DNA of 58,000 bases. Origin: Cryptomeria japonica. Its lineage: Eukaryota; Streptophyta; Pinopsida; Cupressales; Cupressaceae. This document shows positions 34,661 to 46,087 of the stretch, piece after piece. Made by a program: the position numbers and the translations under genes. The number at the start of each line of letters is the position of its first letter. Position 1 is the first letter of the stretch. The notes beneath the pieces are model-generated. The model had not been told where the DNA came from. It saw only the letters and a program-made list of their open reading frames with translations, and made no database searches. The DNA lies in NCBI RefSeq assembly GCF_030272615.1, contig NC_081411.1, positions 836,062,136-836,120,135 on the forward strand. The letters run 5' to 3'.

Positions 34661-37513
34661 TTGTCATCCTTTAGGTTGCATTTGTCAATCCCATTAGTTG
34701 CATTGCATAGTGACATGTTTGTTGAAATGAGGTCTCAACCTTCTTATGAAGCCATGTCATCACAATTGAGAAATCAATCATGTCAATCCAATCTCTACAT
34801 GTCTCAGAACTTGGATCAAACTTATCATGATGATGTAAATGTCCAAATACAAAAACTAGAGGAGAAACTAGCTCAAGAAAATGAGATTTTGGAACAAAGA
34901 GTGAAAAACATTGAGAAGAATAGATCACAAATGTCCAAAATGTTTAAAAAATTTCCAGGTCAAAATCCAAAGATTGAGCCAATTGATGTAAGATCTCTTC
35001 TTGAACGATTAGACATACCAGCTCTCCTCTCACAAATAGAGATGATGAAACAATTTCAAGAAAAGAGACAACATCAATTTCAACATTATGTGCCTCCACA
35101 ACAAGAACAAGAAGGTGTTTACTATTAATCAGATTTTCAACCATCACAACCAATTGTTTAATAGTTCAAACATTTCCAACAGACACAACCAATGGTCCAA
35201 CATATACAACCAATGGTCCAATTTCAACAATATGTCCAACCAACTATACAATGTCCACAAATAGTTCAACCAATGGTGGAATATCAATGTCAACAACCAC
35301 AACCAAAAATTCAAAAACAAAGGTTGCCTGACACACCAACCCAAGTTTCAAACATGTCAGAACAATTGAACCAAGTCCACTATCAAAACATGACATCAAA
35401 TCAGAACCAACTCCTTGCAAAACAAGTTCCAATTCCAGATCCAATCATGTCAAAACCTAGAAAGAAAGGTGGCTTTATTGCAATGATCTTAAGGAAACTG
35501 CCAAGTGAGTTCTTTGAAGAAGATCAAGATAATACACTTATGTCTAGGAATGCCTCATCCCCCCACAAACAAATGGACTCTCCAGTGGCATCTATCCCTA
35601 CACCTTTAGAAGTTTCACAGGAACCTTCCATATTGTCCTCATCAAATAATACACATAAGGATGAAATTATCCAAGAGCTATCCATAATTGATTGCCAAAA
35701 TAATCCAATTCATGATGCACATCCTTGTCATCTTTCAGGAATACAAGATCCAATGCCACCATGCACTTTATTACCATTGCCTGTTTTAGAGGACACCATT
35801 CGAAGTCCCTCTTCCTCATGTTCAAGCATTGATTCCTTGTCAGAATCCATCACAAATGTTCAAAGTGCATTTCCTTCATGCCAAAACATTGATCTCTTGT
35901 TAGAATCCCCCATGCATATCCAAAGTCCAACCTCATGTCAAGAGGATAATTTGGAGCATGAAGAAATGAGTCCTCAAGAAAATCAAGATCAAGATCCTAA
36001 AACCTTATCATCCCATCCAATTGTTGACCAGGATCCCATTTCCCCAGACACTCGCAATGATTCCATTATTCCTATCCATTCTATCCAAGAACACAATGTC
36101 CTTTCAAATCCCATTGGCATTCCACTTCCTAAGAAAGATCAAGATATCCTTTCCATCCTTTCCGATGATCCCATTAAAAGTCAAGAGCAAAGCACCTTAA
36201 AAGAGGATTCCAATGATCTTCTTCCTTGTCAAGATCAAATTATTCCTTTAAATCCTCCACAAGATCCTTTTGTTCCTCCATCTCCTTGTTTTAATGCTCC
36301 ATATACATTCCAAGATCACATTTCTTTTGATGATCCCATTATTTCTCCCATTCCATCTCTTGAAGAGCCTGTCATTGAACCATATCCACTACACAATCCT
36401 AGTCTCTCTCGTGATCCTGATCCCCCTAGTGATCCTGATACCCTTCATGATTCTAACATGTCAGTGCAAGATGTTCATGAACCCTCGAAATGCATAATGG
36501 GTTCTTCCACTTTGGTGCAATCCGATCCACTTCAAGATCTCATTATTTCTCTCATATCATATCCACCTCATAATGGACTCACGTCTTCTTCCCAAAGAAA
36601 AGAGTATCCTACAAGTCAAGATATTCATAAAGGCAAAGGAGTAGACCTTCATGAGAAAGAACCCCTCCATATCAAAGAAGATCTTAAGGGTCATGTCTAC
36701 ACAACTCACTCTCAAGACGTGGGTACCCCTACTAAATCCAACATCCCTTCAAAATCCAAACATATCCCTTCCCCATCATCCCTTCCATCCATCTTAGGTC
36801 CTTATATCCCTTCATCCTCTATGAAAGGTCAGCAAAGGCACACATCCTTGAGTAAATTTCATCAATCCAAAAGAATTCCATTTCATTCATATCCATCCAT
36901 GCATTCATTTCCCCCTCCAAGCAATTTGGATGCCAAGTATAAAAGTCATAAGTCTAGCAATCCACATGTATTCAAGGATCAACATGTCCAATCTAATCAA
37001 CATGTCAAAACAAAGAAAACTGTGATCCAAAAAGAAAAGGAAAAATCCAAAAGGTCACAAATTCCCACTAAGAAAAATAGAGCAAAGTTAAAATCTATAG
37101 GGGTTCCTAAATCCCTTGTGCAAGCAATGCACTCCAAGGAACCATAAAAGCATGAAAAATCCAAAACAATGTGGATCCCTAAGTGGCTCCTTGAAGCACA
37201 AAAGCCTAAAGAAACATCCAACTTGGCATCCAAAGTTGATATTCCTCCATCCAACCCTCTCAAATTTATTCCTCCATCACCTTCTTCATCCATTTTGGGC
37301 CCTTATGTCCCAAAATCCCAAGCTATTCCTCCATCCAAATCTCAATATCTAAAATACATTTTTCGTCCATCAGTCCACCACCCATCAAGGTGTGTGCCAA
37401 TGTTGATCTTGCTTTCATTTCCATCCACTCAAGCCCAATTCTTCCAATACCCTATCCATTATCCAATACATATTTTTCATCCTTTGATCCCTCTAGTCCA
37501 ATCCTTTGCATAA
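34661..37513 (+). pseudogene. Long low-complexity ORF of the non-autonomous element, unknown
   Basis: One frame stays open across 950 codons except for about four stops (near 35126, 35159, 35162 and 37145), without a frameshift; the longest block is 651 codons (35192-37147). Residues about 60-110 form a coiled coil (QIQKLEEKLAQENEILEQRV). A Gln-rich block with repeated QPMVQ/QPTIQ follows (about 35160-35330). The bulk is Pro/Ser/Asp-rich and probably disordered, with recurring SQD, QDP and ILGPYIP/ILGPYVP motifs. A basic Lys-rich stretch near 37000-37090 could be nuclear or RNA-binding. I recognise no gag, env or enzyme domain. By position it replaces gag-pol. Confidence 0.6.
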
Positions 37514-39588
37514 ATCCTTGCCTTAGTTTCATCTCATTTTCCATGTCCTTATCCTACCAATGTCTTTGAGCATGCTTTTAAAGGTCATGGTCCATTTTTT
37601 TCAAGGCTATTATCCCAACAAAAAGATGCTTGAGTCCTTCTTCCATCCCCTATCATGTGTCCATCTTCTATTGAAAAAGTCAAAATACAAAAAAAAAGTG
37701 AAAAAACGAAAAAGAAAAAAGTAAACCAAAAATAATTCATCCACTGGTGAAAACCTGGCAAACAGGCACCTTGGGCAAGTACCATGATGAAAACCTAGCA
37801 AACAAGCATCATGCATAATCTATGAACTTCTTGCACACCACACTTGGGGGCAGGTTTCCTCCTTCATATCCTATTGCCCTTCATTATCCTATCATACCAT
37901 GTCATTACCCCTTCATATCCTATTGTCCCTCATGTCCATTTCCTCTTTCCACCTTTGATCTTGACAAGGCTGAGGATCTTCATGAGAATCATGCATCTTG
38001 TTCACAGCTTTCAATCTATCATAGCTTTTGGTCTTTATCCATTTTCTTATTATAACCTTTCATCCATATTCCCTGGCTTATTGCAACTTTCTGCCACTAT
38101 CCCTTAGCCTACCCTGACCTTCAGTCCATGTCCCTTATCCACTCTTGGTCTTGCTTATCCTATCCATATCTTATCACTATCCATACATTCTTTTTCATTC
38201 CTTGATCTTGATCTGACATAAGGACGCAAAATTTAAACATGGTTTCAAAAAATTCTTGACATGTCCCTCATGCCATGTTCCTGCTTTACATTGTCATATC
38301 TAGTCTCTTGTCCCATCACGCAATAGCCCTTGAAAATTGCATCCATATTGTCTCCATAATAAAAGGCCTTTGTCTTCCCTCTATCCACCATCATTTCAGC
38401 AAGCCTATTTATCCACCTGTCATATTCCTTGCCTTGCTAGACACTGGGGGCAAAATCATAAAAATTGAAAAATGTCTTGAAAAAATCCCTAAAAATTATA
38501 AAATGTCCTAAAAAAATCTCTAAAAAGTCAAATAAAGTCCTGAAAAAATGAACACAAAAAAATTGTAAAAACTTGAAAAGCATTTTGCAATAAATAACCC
38601 CTCTGTGCATAGACAGATTGTTGAGCCTACATCTAATGACAAATTGATCAAACATTTGTGTAGACAACAAACAGATAACATGTTACAACATTGTGCTTTA
38701 ATGAAATCACACATTAACAGATGAAATTTTTCAATCAAACCAGACATTCAAACTGATTAAAATTGTCTTATCAATCAAACATCAACATCAATACCATTGG
38801 TCCTTGTCAATATTATCATGGGTCTTATACAGGGTGTGGTATACTCGAAACCAGACTGTGTCCTGTCTTAGATAGGATACCACATTCTCTGAAACCAGAC
38901 AACATGATCGTCCTATCAACACTTTCAACTTTTGACAATGGCAATCAGACTGTTTGTTTGACTTGGTCGAATTTGTGCATCTTATCTTTCTACTGATTTA
39001 TGTTTGGCTTTGATCATATTCCTATGTTGCTCGATGATGTCATTGAGTGATTTAGAGTGACAGAGATGGTTCATGGTCTCTTTGTTTTTTTGTTATGTTT
39101 GTCACACACTGGGGAAACTATATCATTGGGTGTCTGTGATAAGTACATTCACTTTGTGAACGTCGCACATACCTCGACCCTTGATGTATGCACCCTAGGA
39201 TGATTCACTCATTCCTTATGTGCGATGTGTCTGTCTTTTGCAAAAGGGGTTGCGTTCCAGCTCTGGCCTTCAATGCCATGATGCTCTGCATCCACTTTTC
39301 TACATCAAATAAAGGTTCTCACCTACTTATGTGCATTTGTGAAAGCAAGTTTTCCTTCACCTCTAACTGTCCTCTGTCTAATTTTGACTTACTAACATTT
39401 CTCCCATCAGTCTTGGCAGTCCGTTTGATTCGTTCAAACCTATCGTCTTTTGTCATTCTTATCGATCAATTGGCCTCTTTTCTGGATGTTTCCGGCCAAT
39501 TCATCGAGGGGGCATGCATATGTCATTTTTATTGTCTGGGGCATTTTCATTATTGTTCTTTGAAACAACGCTTAAAATCGCATTGTCT
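37514..39588 (+). other. 3' untranslated part of the 13.7 kb element
   Basis: No gene seen. It contains a pair of GATGAAAACCTAGCAAAC-type repeats (about 37745 and 37787), a pyrimidine-rich CTTCATATCCTATTG segment, and an AAAAATGTC.TGAAAAAATCCC series (38460-38560). Open frames here are short and compositionally biased. Confidence 0.55.
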
Positions 39589-39603
39589 CAAAGAGGGGCA
39601 AAA
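39589..39603 (+). other. Polypurine tract of the 13.7 kb element
   Basis: CAAAGAGGGGCAAAA directly precedes the TGTAGATGTC start of the right LTR. It marks where plus-strand DNA synthesis would be primed, and matches the PPT next to the gypsy LTR at the window edge (CAAAGAGGGGAAAA on the minus strand at 58000-57987). Confidence 0.88.
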
Positions 39604-40846
39604 TGTAGATGTCTAAAAATGGTGAACTCTTGCGGAATCATACTTTAACATTTGCGCATTGCCTTATTTTAGGGTTTTTGCGTCACATTAACATTTCTCC
39701 TATGTCATGCACTTGGTTTTTATAATTTGTGAGCATTGAGTCCTCCTTCTGCATTCTTCATTTATGTCACTTTCGAATTACGTCTTGTCGATAACAATTT
39801 TCAGTCATGATTTTGGTCGATCCTTATCAACTTGTCAATCTTGTCATTTTGTGATCGATTTGTCATCGATCATCGTCCTTCTCAATCATATCAATTTGGA
39901 TCAATTAGTCATTGTTCCTCGTCAATTGGCACATTTATCAATCAAATCATTTATCAAGTTAGAAATCATGATCAAATCGAATCGACATTAATTATCTTTT
40001 GTCAAGACCTAATTGTCATCCTTGCATTTCTAATTCATCTTCTAAGGTTTTATGATTTATTCATTTAAACTTGTTTGGAATTTTCCCTCTAGGTTAAATA
40101 ATTTATTTATTTATCCTAAGTATTCTTATCACAATTAAATATTTATTTAATTGGCTAATTAATTCCCTCTCTTTTTGTGAATTAATTAATAAATGAAGAA
40201 TTGTTAATTAATTCACCTAATTTTCTAATTTCCTCATTTTCTAATTTCCTAATTTCAATTTCCACCTAATTAATTTCTCCCTAGTTTCTCCCTATTTTTG
40301 TGCTTCGGTGGAAGCATGAATTTCTCATGCGTCATACTATTGGCATAGCAAGATGTCATAAGCTTTTAGTCCTCTAACCTTTGCATTGGCAATATGTCAT
40401 AATTCATGACATAGAAGGTGTCATAACCTTCTTCCTTCAACTCAATTTTGCCATTTTGAAATCAATTTCCTCTAATATCAATGTCATGCTAATCTTGTCT
40501 TTTCTCCAATTTATCTATAAATTGGATGAACTTCTTCAATCAAAGGGTCGAATCAATCACGCTTCTAGTACCCTTATACTATTGTCTCGTCTCGTCTTGC
40601 TTTCATATTAAACTTATGCACTTGAAGGTGAGATCCACAAAACAAAAGCTATTTGAAGGAGAAAGAAGGACAATGGAGCCACATGAAGGAGACATCTGCA
40701 TTTGGTTTGCTTAGATTTCATTTTGAATGTCTTGCTTTCATGTTTTCATTGAATGTAATTAGGATTGGTCATTGCAATTGAGTTTTCATGATTGAACTAG
40801 GCTAATATTTGCTATTACTTTGATGATTTCTGAATTCCTATCTGCA
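39604..40846 (+). repeat. 3' LTR of the 13.7 kb element
   Basis: 1243 bp, TGTAGATG...TCTGCA, uninterrupted. TATA-like TCTATAAATT at 40514-40523. An extra TTCCTCATTTTCTAA-type duplication near 40233 is absent in the left LTR. It abuts TSD GAGGT at 40847. Confidence 0.92.
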
Positions 40847-40851
40847 GAGGT

Positions 40852-41298
40852 AAATTACCTTTGAAATGTTTTGCATGCAACAAGATTGGCCACATAGATG
40901 CTAACTGTCCTAATGGTGAAAATAAACACAAGCGAGAGAAATTCAAGAAGTATAAGGGTAAAGGCAAGAGAGATTGTCTTATTGCTATTGATGGTGGTAT
41001 CACTGATGAAGAATCTGATGGTGATGCTAATGAAGATATAGTGTTTGTATCTATTAAAGAAGAGATATCAGACCAAAAGCCATTAGTATACATGATGGAT
41101 AACTCTGATGGTTGGATCATTGATAGTGGTTGTTCACATCATATGACTAGTGATCAGAGAAAATTTCTTTCTTTGAAGGAATTTGATGGAAAAGTTGTAA
41201 GATTTGGTAATGACTCACCCTACATGGTTAAAGGTAGGGGAATTATTTCTCTTAAGGGAAGAGCAGTGCAGATGATGTCTACTGGGTTGAAGGTCTAA
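40852..41298 (+). pseudogene. Copia gag zinc knuckle and protease
   Basis: The frame resumes after the insertion with CFACNKIGHIDANC, an intact CX2CX4HX4C nucleocapsid knuckle, then a Lys-rich stretch, then WIIDSGCSHHMT with the DSG active site of Copia aspartic protease (about 41112-41147) and VVRFGNDSPYMVKGRGII. It ends in a stop at 41296 through frame decay; the next residues (GLKHNLLYVAQLNDRGY) continue in another frame. This is the C-terminal part of the Gag begun at 26363. Confidence 0.88.
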
Positions 41299-42297
41299 AG
41301 CACAATCTTTTGTATGTGGCACAACTCAATGACAGAGGATACCCACTAGAGTTTGAAAATCGTATGTGCAACATCTTTGACAACAAAGGTGAATTGATTG
41401 CAACCCAGAAGAAACTAAAGGTAACCTGTTTCACCTTAATCCTAAAGTTAGCAACTGTTTAATTGAAAAAATAGATGATAGCTAGCTTTGGCATAGGAGA
41501 TTTGTCATATAAACTTTGATAACATTGTTAAAGTGAGTAAGTCCAAGACAGTGAAAGGTTTGCCTCGGTTGGACAAACTGGTTAATGCTCTTTACAAATA
41601 ATGTCATTTAGGAAAGATGACATCCTCAACTTTCAAGAGAAAATCCTTTTCAGTAGAGCATTTGTTAGATTTGGTTCATATAGATCTTTGTGGTCCAATA
41701 AGAACAAAAAGCATTCAAGGTGACAAATATTTCATGATCCTCACTGAACATTTCTCAAGGATGATGTGGGTCACATTCTTGAAGGATAAGACTGAAGCTT
41801 TTGGTAGGTTCAAGGCATTTAGTGCCTTAGATAAGAAAGAGAGTGGTAAGAAGGTAAAATGTTTGAGGACAGATCAAGGTGGTGAATTTACTTCTAAGGA
41901 ATTCACTAGGTATTGTGAAGAGAGTGGTATCAAATGACAACTTTCTACACCAAGGATTCCACAACAGAATGGTATCACAGAGAGGAACAAACAGTCAGTT
42001 GTTGAAGCTGCTAGGACAATGTTGATACAAGGAGGTGTAGTGGAAACTTTTTGGAGAGAAATTGTCAGCATAGTTGTCTACACTATGAACCGAGTTTTGG
42101 TAAAAAGAGGTAAGGACAAGACTCTTTATGAATACTGGTATGGAAGATCACCTGATGTTAGTTACTTCAAGATATTTGGAAGCAAATGTTTTATTAAGAG
42201 AGGTGATTATACTAGCAAATTTGAGGCTAAAAGTGATGAAGGTATATTTCTTGGCTATTCCACCAAGAGTAAGGCCTACAAGTGTTTTAACAACTAG
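41299..42297 (+). pseudogene. Copia integrase
   Basis: The pre-integrase/zinc region (LWHRR and CHINFDNIVKVSKSKTV, about 41485-41560; CHLGKMT near 41605) leads to an open core at 41617-41937 with LVHIDLCGPIRT (first Asp), LRTDQGGEFTS (second Asp), then after one stop PQQNGITERNKQ (Glu) and TMLIQGGVVETFWREIV. It continues to FGSKCFIKRGDYTSKFEAKS and GIFLGYSTKSKAYK. All three DDE residues are present; frameshifts and stops at about 41298 and 41935 break the polyprotein. Confidence 0.88.
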
Positions 42298-43510
42298 ACA
42301 TAGAGAATTATTGAGAGTGCTAATGTTCGAGTGGATTATCTTGAAGTCTCAAAGGAAACTAGTTTGGAGAAGAAGGATGAAGATCCTTGCATTTTGTTTT
42401 TGGAACTAGAAACTGCCAAATCTAAAACTGGCAAAACAAATTCTAATGCACTAATTCAACTAGAACAGATAAATTCTAAAGATAATGATAATCAAGAAGT
42501 TGAACCTAAATATAATGATCATGTTATTCCAAGATATGTGAGATTGAATCACAATCTTGAATAGATTATTGAGGATAAGGATGTTGGAGTAATATCCAGA
42601 AGAAGATTTAGAGAGAACTCTTGCATGATCTCCACCATTGAACCAAGAACCGCTAAGGAAGCATTTGGTGATGATAATTGGGCTAAAACTATGGAGGAGG
42701 AATTTGATCAAATTGACAAGAACAACACTTGGACCCTAGTACCCTGACCGGTAAATACAAATGTAATAGGTACTAAATGGGTATACAGGAACAAGTTGAA
42801 TGAAGATGGTGTTGTAGTTCACAATAAAGCTAGGTTGGTTTTAAAGGTTATGCTCAAGAGGAAGGAGAAGACTATGGTGAGACTTTTGCACCAGTGGAAA
42901 GACTGGAAGGTGTTAGAACTTTACTTGAATTTGCAGCCATAAGAAATTCAAGGTATACCAGATGGATGTTAAGTATGCATTTTTGAATGGGATACTGGAA
43001 GAAGACATTTATATTGAGTAGCTAGATGGTTATGCTCTGACTGATGAGAAAGACATGGTATGCAGATTGCATAAGGCTTTATATGGGTTAAAGAAGGGAC
43101 CCAGAGCATGGTAATGAAGGCTTCATACACATCTGATGAAGATAGGTTTTTTGAGAACCAGTGATGATAGTAACATATATGTCAAATCTGAAGGAGAAGA
43201 AATACTGGTTAGCGAAGTATTTGTAGATGATATCATATTTGGAGGTAATTATGTCATGAGCAATAGTTTTGTAGATGAAATGAAAAATGAATTTGAAATT
43301 TCTTTAGTAGGGGAAATAAAAATTTTCACAGGTTTGCAGATATAACAAATGAAGAATGGTATTGTCATTACAAAGCCTAAGTATGTAAAAGAGGTCTTGA
43401 AGACATTTGGCATGAGTGACTGTAAGCTAGTTGGTACACCAATGGTTATAGGTTGTAAGTTGTCTAAGGAAGATGAATCTAAGTCTATTGATGAGAAGGA
43501 ATACATGTCA
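42298..43510 (+). pseudogene. Copia reverse transcriptase
   Basis: An acidic linker (42331-42564) precedes RT. The motifs are AKEAFGDDNWAKTMEEEFDQ (about 42652), TWTLVP, GTKWVYRNKLNEDG (about 42771), QMDVKYAFLNGILEEDIYIE (about 42960), LHKALYGLKKGPRAW (about 43067) and the active site FVDDIIFGG (about 43220, VDD form normal for Copia). Then KYVKEVLKTFGMSDCKLVGTP. Frame changes near 42840, 42935 and 43110 and several stops inactivate it. Confidence 0.9.
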
Positions 43511-44173
43511 ATTATTAGTGAATTGCACTATGTAGTTCACAACGGACCAGATATATCTCATGCAGTTAGGATAGTTGCTAGATTGCAGAAGAATCCTAAG
43601 GAAACACATCTGATAGAAACCAAGAGGATTTTTAGATACTTAAAAGGTACTGTTGACTGTGGATTATGGTATCCATATGGAGGAAATTTTGACTTGAAGG
43701 TGTCAAAAGATGCAGATTGGGCAAGAAATGTTGATGACTAGAAAAACACAACCGGTGGAGCATTCTTTCTTGGAGGAATACTTGTTTCATGGACTAGTAA
43801 GAAGCAGAGTTGTACTTCACAATCTACTGCTAAAGTTGAGTATGTTGTAGCTTACATGAATTGCACACATGCTATTTGGATGAGGCACATTTTGGAAGGT
43901 TTTAAGATAAATATTTCATAACCTATAAAGATTCAATGTGATAATACAAGTGCGATAAATATTTCCAAGAATCCTTTTTTGGATGCACGAACCAAGCATA
44001 TTGAATTGAAGTATCATTTCTTGAGGGAAAAAGTGCAGAACAAAGATGTTATCTTAGAGCATGTTTCTACCAAGGAACAACTTGCAGATAATTTTACTGA
44101 ACCTTTACCTAAGACTACATTTGAGCATCTTAGAAGTCAGCTAGGGGTTGTACCCCTTCATGAGGTTAGTTGA
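43511..44173 (+). pseudogene. Copia RNase H and C-terminal domain
   Basis: GPDISHAVRIVARLQKNP and IFRYLKGTVDCGLWY precede the RNase H core: KDADWARNVDD (first Asp), SWTSKKQSCTSQSTAKVEYV (Glu), IQCDNTSAINISKNP (Asp), then DARTKHIELKYHFLRE and EQLADNFTEPLPKTTFEHLR before the TGA at 44171. Stops at about 43739 and 43919. The domain order ends normally, and no env-like ORF follows before the LTR. Confidence 0.9.
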
Positions 44174-44510
44174 GCATGATGTAGATTACATTAGCCCCTG
44201 AGCTACTTGCAAAATTTTACAGAAGGATTGGTGTAGAAGTGGAAGTTATTCCATAGGGGGAGCATCTAGTTGTAGATTATTGTTATTGTTGCATAATGAA
44301 ATTTGACATTACATGTGTTACTTCCAATTTGGCATTGCTGTCAAAGGGGGAGAAGAATTATGTGATTATGAGGTGGAGAACTAGTGACAAGATAAAGACA
44401 TGGAGAGCATGGTGAATACTTGGTAATATAAACCAAGATTCCTATTCACAATCACAACAACAATCAGTGGTGTTGATATTTGTATTGCCATCAATGCCAA
44501 AGGGGCAGAT
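44174..44510 (+). other. Copia 3' untranslated region and polypurine tract
   Basis: Two purine-rich tracts are present: GTCAAAGGGGGAGAAG at about 44339-44354 and CCAAAGGGGCAGAT at 44497-44510, the latter directly before the LTR. Two PPT-like tracts are frequent in plant Copia elements of this type. No gene. Confidence 0.75.
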
Positions 44511-45871
44511 TGTTGGCATTTGCATGAAGATTGCATTAATGATATGTTATGTTGTCATTGATGTCAATTAACTGGTAATGATATTGTTGATGTTGTTGAT
44601 ATTGTCTTGTAACTGGTAGGATGAGCTAAGTGAAGGAAACAATAAACCGGTATGTAAGTTTGTGAGTTGAACTGGTAACTGATAAAAAGGTTGTTGAATT
44701 GGTTATGTTGGTTTATGATCTGATGATGAACAGTAATGATGGTGACATGTATGATTATTGTATGAAGACAATTTCAAGTGTTTTTGGCACATTGTTGTAA
44801 TGGTTTTTTTGTCTAGGGAATGAGAAAAGTGTATTGCATATAGTGAAAAGTGCATGATGAGTTATTGAGATCGATGAAGCAATGATCAAGGAGTGGTCAA
44901 GGTTTTCTTGATTAATGTGTAGATATTTCTATGTGATCTAATGGTCATAATTGAACCAATTTGTTTGTAATCTCTATGAGAATTATATTTTTGTTGTGTT
45001 ACCAACCTAATTAATTTGTTTATAAGGTCAATGAAGCTGTTTAGTTTAAGTGTTGGAAAAGATCAGTTGAGTATGTGGTTGCCAAACTAGATGATGTATC
45101 TGCAATTTGAGTAAAGGCAAATAGGAGCATAAAAAGGATCTCATCAAGCAAGTGTAGTGTTATTCAGACAGATCAGCAAACTCCTATTGTTTTCTAACAA
45201 TTGCAGAAGAATTGAAATCCCTTATCCGGTTAATCTCTAACAAGCTTGGTGCTATTTGAATCCTCTAACAAGGTGATCCATTAGCTTGGATTTTCAAATC
45301 CTCTACCGAGGTTAGTCCTAATAGGGTATTTCTTCTAACAAGGCATTTGTAGTCAATCCCTTAACCGGGTGGTTCTTAACAGGATCAGTTCTTAACAGGA
45401 CTTTTGTAAAGCTTTAACAGGCTTGGCTCCTAACAGGGTGAACTTCAGAAGAGTTCAGATAGTTATCTTGTGACTCTCATCTCACTGTGGTTTTTCCCAT
45501 TTGGGTTTCCATGTCAAAAATATTTGTGTCAAGTGGTGAATGTTTTTGTGGTTATGATCTTATGATTGATTTGATTAACTACTTAACTATTTTGATAAGT
45601 CGTGATAGCCAAAACTATTAAGAAATGAAATCTATTGACATATGATAAAGCATTTGGATGTTTATAAGTTTGATGTTGTTTACTATTAAATTATTGTAAC
45701 AGTCAACCGGTTTATCTTATGAGTTTTTATCTTGATAGTGGTATTTCACTGATAAGTTTACTAAGAGAGATTGAAATTGAGTTTGGGAAAGTTTGTATCA
45801 ATTTTTCAATTTACTAAATCATCCCCCCTCTTAGTAATCTACCAGATATTTATTCTTTCTTCATACCATCA
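44511..45871 (+). repeat. 3' LTR of the Copia element
   Basis: 1361 bp, TGTTGGCATT...CATACCATCA. Same landmarks as the left copy (TTTTTCCCATTTGGGTTTCC near 45490; C-run near 45823). It lacks 66-68 bp present in the left LTR, which agrees with the length difference. Confidence 0.9.
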
Positions 45872-46072
45872 GATGTCTTTATGTTGGCTCAATCAACTCA
45901 TACATGATTCATAGCTCCACAATCATCGAAAAGCTTCTGAACCAAAATTGCTTTGTTCCTCCTGAAATATCGGTTGACATCCTCTTCCAAAAATCAAGAT
46001 CTATGATTATTGGATGGGAATATAATGAATATTTGCCATCAAAAGCCACTGGATGAGTGTCAATTGCCAATA
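45872..46072 (-). repeat. Start of the outer minus-strand Copia 3' LTR
   Basis: Minus-strand LTR beginning TATTGGCAATTG at 46072 (canonical TG changed to TA), cut at 45872 by the plus-strand Copia insertion and resumed at about 24862. GATGT at 45872-45876 is the probable target duplication, eroded at the other end. Confidence 0.65.
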
Positions 46073-46087
46073 ATCTCCCCCTTTGGC
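46073..46087 (-). other. Polypurine tract of the outer Copia
   Basis: On the minus strand GCCAAAGGGGGAGAT precedes the LTR start, the standard Copia PPT form, and closely matches the tract of the inner element. Confidence 0.82.

Larger units (their letters stand above)
27140..40846 (+). mobile_element. 13.7 kb non-autonomous LTR retrotransposon with a long unknown ORF, TSD GAGGT
   Basis: It starts TGTGGACGTCTAAAAATGG and ends CCTATCTGCA. GAGGT flanks both sides (27135-27139 and 40847-40851), and the host gag frame resumes exactly after it. LTRs are 27140-32658 (interrupted by a solo LTR) and 39604-40846, about 4-5% different by eye. A tRNA-Trp-type primer site (32664-32682) and a clear purine tract (39589-39603) are present. 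The 6.9 kb interior has no RT, integrase, RNase H or protease motif in any frame, only one long low-complexity frame (34661-37513). It therefore depended on proteins from another element. Confidence 0.9.
24863..45871 (+). mobile_element. Copia LTR retrotransposon carrying further nested elements
   Basis: LTRs at 24863-26289 and 44511-45871 flank, in sense order, gag, protease, integrase, RT and RNase H (integrase before RT, the Copia order). An initiator-Met tRNA primer site follows the left LTR and a purine tract precedes the right one. The LTRs differ by roughly 6% by eye plus a 66-68 bp stretch (about 25039-25106) missing from the right copy. Gag is split at 27139/40852 by a 13.7 kb element. 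After excising that element the Copia is about 7.3 kb, a normal size. Its left end is eroded, so a clean TSD is not visible (GATGT follows the right LTR, GATTA at the left edge). Confidence 0.88.

Noticed and set aside
35192-37147. 651-codon ORF as a host gene
   Set aside because: It lies between a primer site and PPT inside a TSD-bounded LTR element, so it belongs to the element.
27140-40846. The 13.7 kb element as two solo LTRs or a segmental duplication
   Set aside because: Its primer site, PPT, direct LTRs and GAGGT duplication identify one retrotransposon insertion.
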